Source: VFJZ01 sp038321545 | GTDB lineage: Bacteria; Actinomycetota; Thermoleophilia; Gaiellales; F1-60-MAGs149 | Length of the DNA stretch: 17,793 nucleotides | Direction of reading: 5' to 3' | Assembly (NCBI GenBank): GCA_038321545.1 | Contig: JBBQFB010000068.1 | Coordinates: 1 to 17,793 of the forward strand | In this document: one piece after another, positions 14,032 through 17,793 of the stretch | How the letters are laid out: each line of letters starts with the position of its first letter | Position numbering within the stretch: position 1 is the first letter of the stretch | Program-made: the position numbers and the translations under genes | Notes under the pieces: generated by a model | Told to the model about the DNA's origin: nothing | Databases searched by the model: none | The model's input: only the letters and a program-made list of their open reading frames with translations

Positions 14032-15186
14032 TCAGACGGCTCCCGTGAGGACGCGGTGGGCGAGCAGAGCGTACGTGCGCGCGGCGATCGCGAGGTCGGC
14101 CAGCGGCACCGACTCGTCCGGCTTGTGCGCCTCGGTGACGCTGCCGGGTCCGAACACGACCACCGGGATGCGGCCATCGCGGTGGATGAACCCGGCGTCG
14201 GTGGCGTAGGTGACGCCGATCGGATCGCCATCCGGCGCGCCGGCCTCCTGCGCGGCCGCCGACAGCGCCGCCAGCAGCGGGTGCCCGGCGGGCGTCTCGA
14301 ACGGCGGCATCTCCATGGTCATCTCGACCGTCACCTTCGCGTCGACGGGCTCGATCGGACGCGCTGCCAGCATCCGCTCGAGATCGGCCAGCGCGCCGGC
14401 GCCGTCCTCGCCGGGCAGCGTGCGGCGGTCGATCCGGATCGTGCAGCCGGGCGCGACAGCCGACACCAGCAGGCCGCCCTCGATCATGCCGACGCCGGTG
14501 CGCGGCGGGATCAGCAACGGGTGCGTGCGCGTCTGCAGCTCCCGGTCGAGCTCGACCACGCGCTCCACCACCTGCGCCGCGGCATGGATGGCGTTCACGC
14601 CCAGATCGGGGTTGCCGGCGTGGGCCGAGACGCCCGCGACGGCGACGTCGAGGTAGCAGTTGCCGCGGGCGGCGCGGACGGCCCGCAGCTCGGTCGGCTC
14701 GCAGACCACCGCCCAGTCGCAGTCGAGGCCGTCGGCGATCGCGGCGCGGGTGCCGCGGCCGGCATCCTCCTCGTCGATCACGAGCGTTAGCAGCAGCCGT
14801 GCCTTCGGGTCGGGCACGGCTCGCGCACAGGCCACGAACGCCGCCATCGCACACGCCACGCCGGCCTTCATGTCCGCCGAGCCGCGGCCGTACAGGCGGC
14901 CGTCCACGATCTCGGCGCCCCACGGGTCGCGCGTCCAGCCGTCGCCGACCGGCACCACGTCGTAGTGCCCGTTCAGCACCAGGCCGCGCGGGCCGCTGCC
15001 GATCGACGCGATCACGTTCGGCCGCCCGGGCGCGGCCTCGACGATCTGCGCCTCGACGCCGCGCTCCCGCAGCCAGCCGGCGGCGACCTCTGCCACCGCC
15101 TGCTCCGCGCCCGTCACGCTGGGCGTGGAGACGAGCAGCCGGAGGAGCTCGGTGAGCTCCTCCGGCTCGATCAGGTCCGCGATCAC
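14032..15186 (-). CDS. M20 family metallohydrolase, ArgE/DapE-type deacylase
   Basis: A 384-residue zinc-dependent amidohydrolase related to acetylornithine deacetylase and succinyl-diaminopimelate desuccinylase. Metal and catalytic residues are visible: NGHYDVVP (His74, Asp76), GRGSADMKAGV (Asp105), LVIDEEDAGRGT (catalytic Glu139, metal Glu140), CEPTEL (Glu163), and VTEAHKPDE (His354). The lid/dimerisation domain contains SAHAGNPDLGVNAI. The GTG start is 10 bp after the hppA stop, with no good Shine-Dalgarno, so translation may depend on upstream ribosomes. It is coupled to the downstream M24 gene. A plausible role is removing an acyl group from an N-acyl amino acid released by the M24 enzyme (inference). 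Confidence 0.9.
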   Translation of the reverse strand: MIADLIEPEELTELLRLLVSTPSVTGAEQAVAEVAAGWLRERGVEAQIVEAAPGRPNVIASIGSGPRGLVLNGHYDVVPVGDGWTRDPWGAEIVDGRLYGRGSADMKAGVACAMAAFVACARAVPDPKARLLLTLVIDEEDAGRGTRAAIADGLDCDWAVVCEPTELRAVRAARGNCYLDVAVAGVSAHAGNPDLGVNAIHAAAQVVERVVELDRELQTRTHPLLIPPRTGVGMIEGGLLVSAVAPGCTIRIDRRTLPGEDGAGALADLERMLAARPIEPVDAKVTVEMTMEMPPFETPAGHPLLAALSAAAQEAGAPDGDPIGVTYATDAGFIHRDGRIPVVVFGPGSVTEAHKPDESVPLADLAIAARTYALLAHRVLTGAV

Positions 15187-15196
15187 GCGGGAAACG

Positions 15197-17305
15197 CTAC
15201 GCGAGGTTGACGATCAGCGGGATCAGCAGGATCGCGACGATGTTCGCGATCTTGATCATCGGGTTGATCGCGGGACCGGCGGTGTCCTTGTACGGGTCGC
15301 CGACGGTGTCGCCCGTGATGGCGGCCTGGTGGGCGATCGAGCCCTTGCCGCCGTACGCGCCGTCCTCGATCAGCTTCTTCGCGTTGTCCCAGGCGCCGCC
15401 ACCGGACGTCATCGCGATGGCCAGGAACAGGCCGGTCACGATGGTGCCCATCAGCAGGCCGCCGAGGGCCTCCTTCGAGAGGAGGGCGACGGCCACCGGG
15501 ATCACGATCGGGATCGCGGCCGGGACCATCATCTCGCGCAGGGCCGTCTTGGTGACGATGTCGACGCAGGTGCCGTACTCGGGCCGCTCGGTGCCTTCCA
15601 TGATGCCGGGCTTCTCGCGGAACTGCCGACGAACCTCCTCGACCACCGCGGCGCCTGCCCGGCCGACGGCCTGCATGCAGAACGAGGCGAACAGGAACGG
15701 CATCGCGCCGCCGATCAGCAGGCCGACGACCACCCACGCGTTGCCGAGGTCGAACGCCAGCGCCGACGGCTTGCCGGCCTCTGCCAGCTTGATGCTCAGC
15801 TCGTCGCGATAGGAGGCGAACAGCACCAGCGCGGCGAGACCGGCCGAGCCGATCGCGTAGCCCTTGGTGACGGCCTTCGTGGTGTTGCCGACGGCGTCGA
15901 GCGGGTCGGTGACCTTGCTGCGCACCTCTTCCGGCATGTTCGCCATCTCGGCGATGCCGCCCGCGTTGTCCGTGACCGGGCCGAACGCGTCGAGCGCGAT
16001 GATCACGCCCGCCATCGAGAGCATCGAGACGACCGCGAACGTGATGCCCGGCAGACCGGCCAGCTTGTTGGCGATCAGGATGCCGGCGCCGATCACGACA
16101 ACGGGGCCGGCGGTGGCCTGCATCGAGTAACCGAGGCCCGCGATGATGTTGGTCGCGTGGCCGGTGGTGGACGCCTCGGCGGTGGCCTGGACCGGCTTGA
16201 ACCGGGTGCCGGTGTAGTACTCGGTGATCGCCATCAGCAGCGCCGTGACCGCCAGGCCGACCAGCGCGCAGACGATGATGTCCGCGGTCGAGATGGTGGA
16301 GAACGCGTCGCCGGCCTCGTCGAACCGCTTGCCGACCGACGCGATGGCCGGCAGGAACAGGATCGCCGAGATGACGGCCGAGACGAGCACGCCGACGTAC
16401 AGCGCGTTGATGATCGAGCCGCCCTCGCGAACACGCACCAGCAGCGTGCCGACGATCGAGGCGAGGCCCGACAGGCCGGCCAGCACGAGCGGGAGCCCGA
16501 CGATGGCCTGCGATCCCGCGGTCGGAACGCCGTTCACGCTCGTGAACTGGTCGAGCAGCAGCATGGCCGCGACGATCGTGACCGCGTAGGTCTCGAACAG
16601 GTCGGCCGCCATGCCGGCGTCATCGCCGACGTTGTCGCCGACGTTGTCGGCGATCACGGCCGGGTTGCGCGGGTCGTCCTCGGGGATGCCGGCCTCGATC
16701 TTGCCGACCAGGTCGGCACCGACGTCGGCGCCCTTCGTGAAGATGCCGCCGCCCACGCGGGCGAAGACGGAGATCAGCGATCCGCCGAAGCCGAGGCCGA
16801 TCAGGCCGCGGATCGCGTCGCCCTGCTCCACGCCGCCGGCGCGCAGGATGCCGTAGTAGCCGGCCACGCCGAGCATGCCGAGCGAGATCACGAGGATGCC
16901 GGTGACCGTGCCGCCCTTGAACGCCACGGACATCGCCTGGGGCAGGCCGTTGCGGGCCGCCTCGGCCGTGCGCACGTTGGCGCGCACGGCGACGTTCATA
17001 CCGATGAAGCCCGCCGCGGCCGACAGGGTTGCGCCGATCACGAAGCCGAGCGAGACGCGCCAGCCGCCCAGATCGGGGATCAGCAGGATCGCCGTCAGGA
17101 CGACCGCGACGATTGCCACGGTGCGGTACTGCCGGCGCAGGTAGGCGGCTGCACCCTCCTGGATCGCAGCGGCGATCGCCTTCATCTCGTCGTTGCCCTG
17201 GGGCTTGGCCAGGACCCAGCGGATGAGCGCGAGGCCGTAGATCAGCGTCGCGGCACCGCAGATGAGTGCAATGAGCACCGCGTGCTCTTGAAAGAGGGTA
17301 TCCAT
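15197..17305 (-). CDS. hppA: K+-insensitive membrane-bound pyrophosphatase
   Basis: A 702-residue integral membrane enzyme that couples hydrolysis of pyrophosphate to ion pumping, most likely H+. It has the substrate-binding signature KGADVGADLVGKIE (191-204), followed by DDPRNPAVIADNVGDNVGD (210-228), both typical of M-PPases. The segment GNTTKAVTKG carries Lys477, the residue that makes the family independent of K+. About 16 TM helices are expected; the length is normal. The ATG has AGGAG 15 nt upstream, too far for optimal use. A TACAAT -10 box lies about 53 nt before the ATG. The M20 gene follows within 10 bp, so read-through is likely. Confidence 0.96.
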   Translation of the reverse strand: MDTLFQEHAVLIALICGAATLIYGLALIRWVLAKPQGNDEMKAIAAAIQEGAAAYLRRQYRTVAIVAVVLTAILLIPDLGGWRVSLGFVIGATLSAAAGFIGMNVAVRANVRTAEAARNGLPQAMSVAFKGGTVTGILVISLGMLGVAGYYGILRAGGVEQGDAIRGLIGLGFGGSLISVFARVGGGIFTKGADVGADLVGKIEAGIPEDDPRNPAVIADNVGDNVGDDAGMAADLFETYAVTIVAAMLLLDQFTSVNGVPTAGSQAIVGLPLVLAGLSGLASIVGTLLVRVREGGSIINALYVGVLVSAVISAILFLPAIASVGKRFDEAGDAFSTISTADIIVCALVGLAVTALLMAITEYYTGTRFKPVQATAEASTTGHATNIIAGLGYSMQATAGPVVVIGAGILIANKLAGLPGITFAVVSMLSMAGVIIALDAFGPVTDNAGGIAEMANMPEEVRSKVTDPLDAVGNTTKAVTKGYAIGSAGLAALVLFASYRDELSIKLAEAGKPSALAFDLGNAWVVVGLLIGGAMPFLFASFCMQAVGRAGAAVVEEVRRQFREKPGIMEGTERPEYGTCVDIVTKTALREMMVPAAIPIVIPVAVALLSKEALGGLLMGTIVTGLFLAIAMTSGGGAWDNAKKLIEDGAYGGKGSIAHQAAITGDTVGDPYKDTAGPAINPMIKIANIVAILLIPLIVNLA

Positions 17306-17357
17306 CGAGTGAGTCGTCCGCTCCTGAAATCGGATGGGGCCGGTTAGACGGCGAGCG

Positions 17358-17363
17358 ATTGTA
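17358..17363 (-). promoter_or_regulatory. -10 box of hppA
   Basis: TACAAT on the minus strand, a 5/6 match to TATAAT, sits in the locally AT-richer sequence GTTGTTACAATCG. It would give a 5' leader of about 45 nt. No good -35 was found at 16-18 bp. Confidence 0.45.
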
Positions 17364-17421
17364 ACAACCAGAACCGGACGGCTGTGCCGATCGCCGGGCG
17401 CCTTGTGACGGGCGGCGCTTC

Positions 17422-17433
17422 CCCCGATCGGGG
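17422..17433. promoter_or_regulatory. Palindrome CCCCGATCGGGG, possible operator
   Basis: A perfect 12-bp palindrome in the 194-bp gap between divergent hppA and the collagen-like gene. A degenerate second copy, CCCCCGGACGGG, lies about 10 bp further right (from about 17442). Two related GC-rich elements in tandem suggest a regulator site for either gene. The binder is unknown, and GC-rich chance cannot be excluded. Confidence 0.35.
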
Positions 17434-17499
17434 TACGTCATCCCCCGGACGGGTTGCCGATACCGGATGCAGGCAATGAACGTGAAAGGGACGGACGCC

Positions 17500-17793
17500 A
17501 TGGAACGCCTGCTGAAGAGGCCGTCGGTGCCGACGGTGATCGCGACGCTTGCGCTGGTCTTCGCGATGGCGGGCGTCGCCCCGGCCGCGAAGAAGCTGAT
17601 CGCCGGCAAGGACATCGCGAAGAACGCGATCACGACGACGCACATCAAGGACCGGACGCTGAAGGCCGTGGACTTCGCGCCCGGCGTGCTGCCGAGCGGC
17701 GGCGGCGTGGCCGGCGCCGCCGGTCCGGCCGGCGCCAAGGGTGCCACCGGCGCACAGGGCCCTGCGGGCGACTCGGGTGCGCCCGGCGACAAC
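17500..17793 (+). CDS. Collagen-like repeat surface protein (3' end beyond window)
   Basis: The first 98 codons of a gene running off the right edge. Residues 11-30 form an N-terminal hydrophobic signal/anchor (PTVIATLALVFAMAGVAPAA) preceded by MERLLKRPS. Residues 31-66 match the conserved N-terminal module of Thermoleophilia collagen-like proteins (KKLIAGKDIAKNAITTTHIK, then KDRTLKAVDFAPGVLP). From Gly72 nine consecutive Gly-X-Y triplets run to the edge (GAA GPA GAK GAT GAQ GPA GDS GAP GDN), a collagen triple-helix repeat. ATG at 17500 fits the family's typical start; an in-frame ATG at 17476 would add 8 residues. AAAGGG lies about 10 nt upstream. Probably a cell-surface or secreted structural protein. 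Confidence 0.88.
   Translation, partial: MERLLKRPSVPTVIATLALVFAMAGVAPAAKKLIAGKDIAKNAITTTHIKDRTLKAVDFAPGVLPSGGGVAGAAGPAGAKGATGAQGPAGDSGAPGDN

Noticed and set aside
14031..14231. Longer N-terminus for the M24 protein
   Set aside because: It would overlap the M20 gene by 200 bp and adds Ser/Arg/Pro-rich sequence absent from the family. MPPFERAEYDDRL is the expected beginning.
15125..17347. 740-codon plus-strand frame opposite hppA, rich in Asp/Arg/His
   Set aside because: It mirrors the hppA codons. The translation is a low-complexity DRR/DHR pattern typical of antisense to GC-rich membrane protein genes.

Overview
The window is about 70% GC, carries compact genes on both strands and has almost no selfish DNA. 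It looks like a chromosomal segment from a high-GC actinobacterium, most likely class Thermoleophilia (Solirubrobacterales/Gaiellales-like). The evidence is a PcrA helicase with the C-terminal RNA-polymerase-binding Tudor-like domain, a collagen-repeat surface protein of the type common in that class, a K+-independent membrane pyrophosphatase, Ig-rich secreted proteins, a tRNA without encoded CCA, and several start codons placed just after a TANNNT -10 box (leaderless style). The taxonomic placement is inference. No CRISPR array, insertion sequence, phage gene or rRNA was seen.

Layout. 14-4455 (minus strand): a secreted choice-of-anchor-D/Ig protein, a tRNA-Val(GAC) with its own promoter and terminator, the repair helicase pcrA, and a cupin-TPR fusion. 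4466-6430 (minus): a large secreted Ig-like protein directly upstream of the cupin gene. 6523-7343 (plus): a VanZ-like membrane protein translationally coupled to a degenerate HAD-like protein. 7336-9710: threonine biosynthesis genes thrC (minus) and hom (plus), divergent across 41 bp. 9724-9996 (plus): a DUF3303 protein. 9993-12476: two divergent citrate synthases; the plus-strand one has an N-terminal MerR/excisionase-type helix-turn-helix. 12449-17305 (minus, transcribed right to left): hppA, an M20 deacylase, an ectoine-hydrolase-like M24 protein, a possible 22-residue peptide and a SemiSWEET transporter. 17500-end (plus): a truncated collagen-like surface protein.

The most distinctive unit is the citrate synthase pair. 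The HTH-citrate synthase keeps all three catalytic residues and faces a conventional citrate synthase. In the 102 bp between them lie three copies of AATCAA/TTGATT, including a perfect 16-bp palindrome, exactly over the -35 of the conventional gene and against the -10 of the fusion gene. This suggests an enzyme-regulator that senses TCA-cycle substrates and controls both genes. A second candidate unit is the M20-M24 pair: the M24 member belongs to the metal-independent ectoine hydrolase/creatinase-like group and the M20 partner could supply a deacetylase. It is followed by a small ORF with a good Shine-Dalgarno and G/C in every third codon position.

Three convergent gene pairs (7336-7343, 9993-9996, 12449-12476) end with overlapping stop regions, so the chromosome is tightly packed here.
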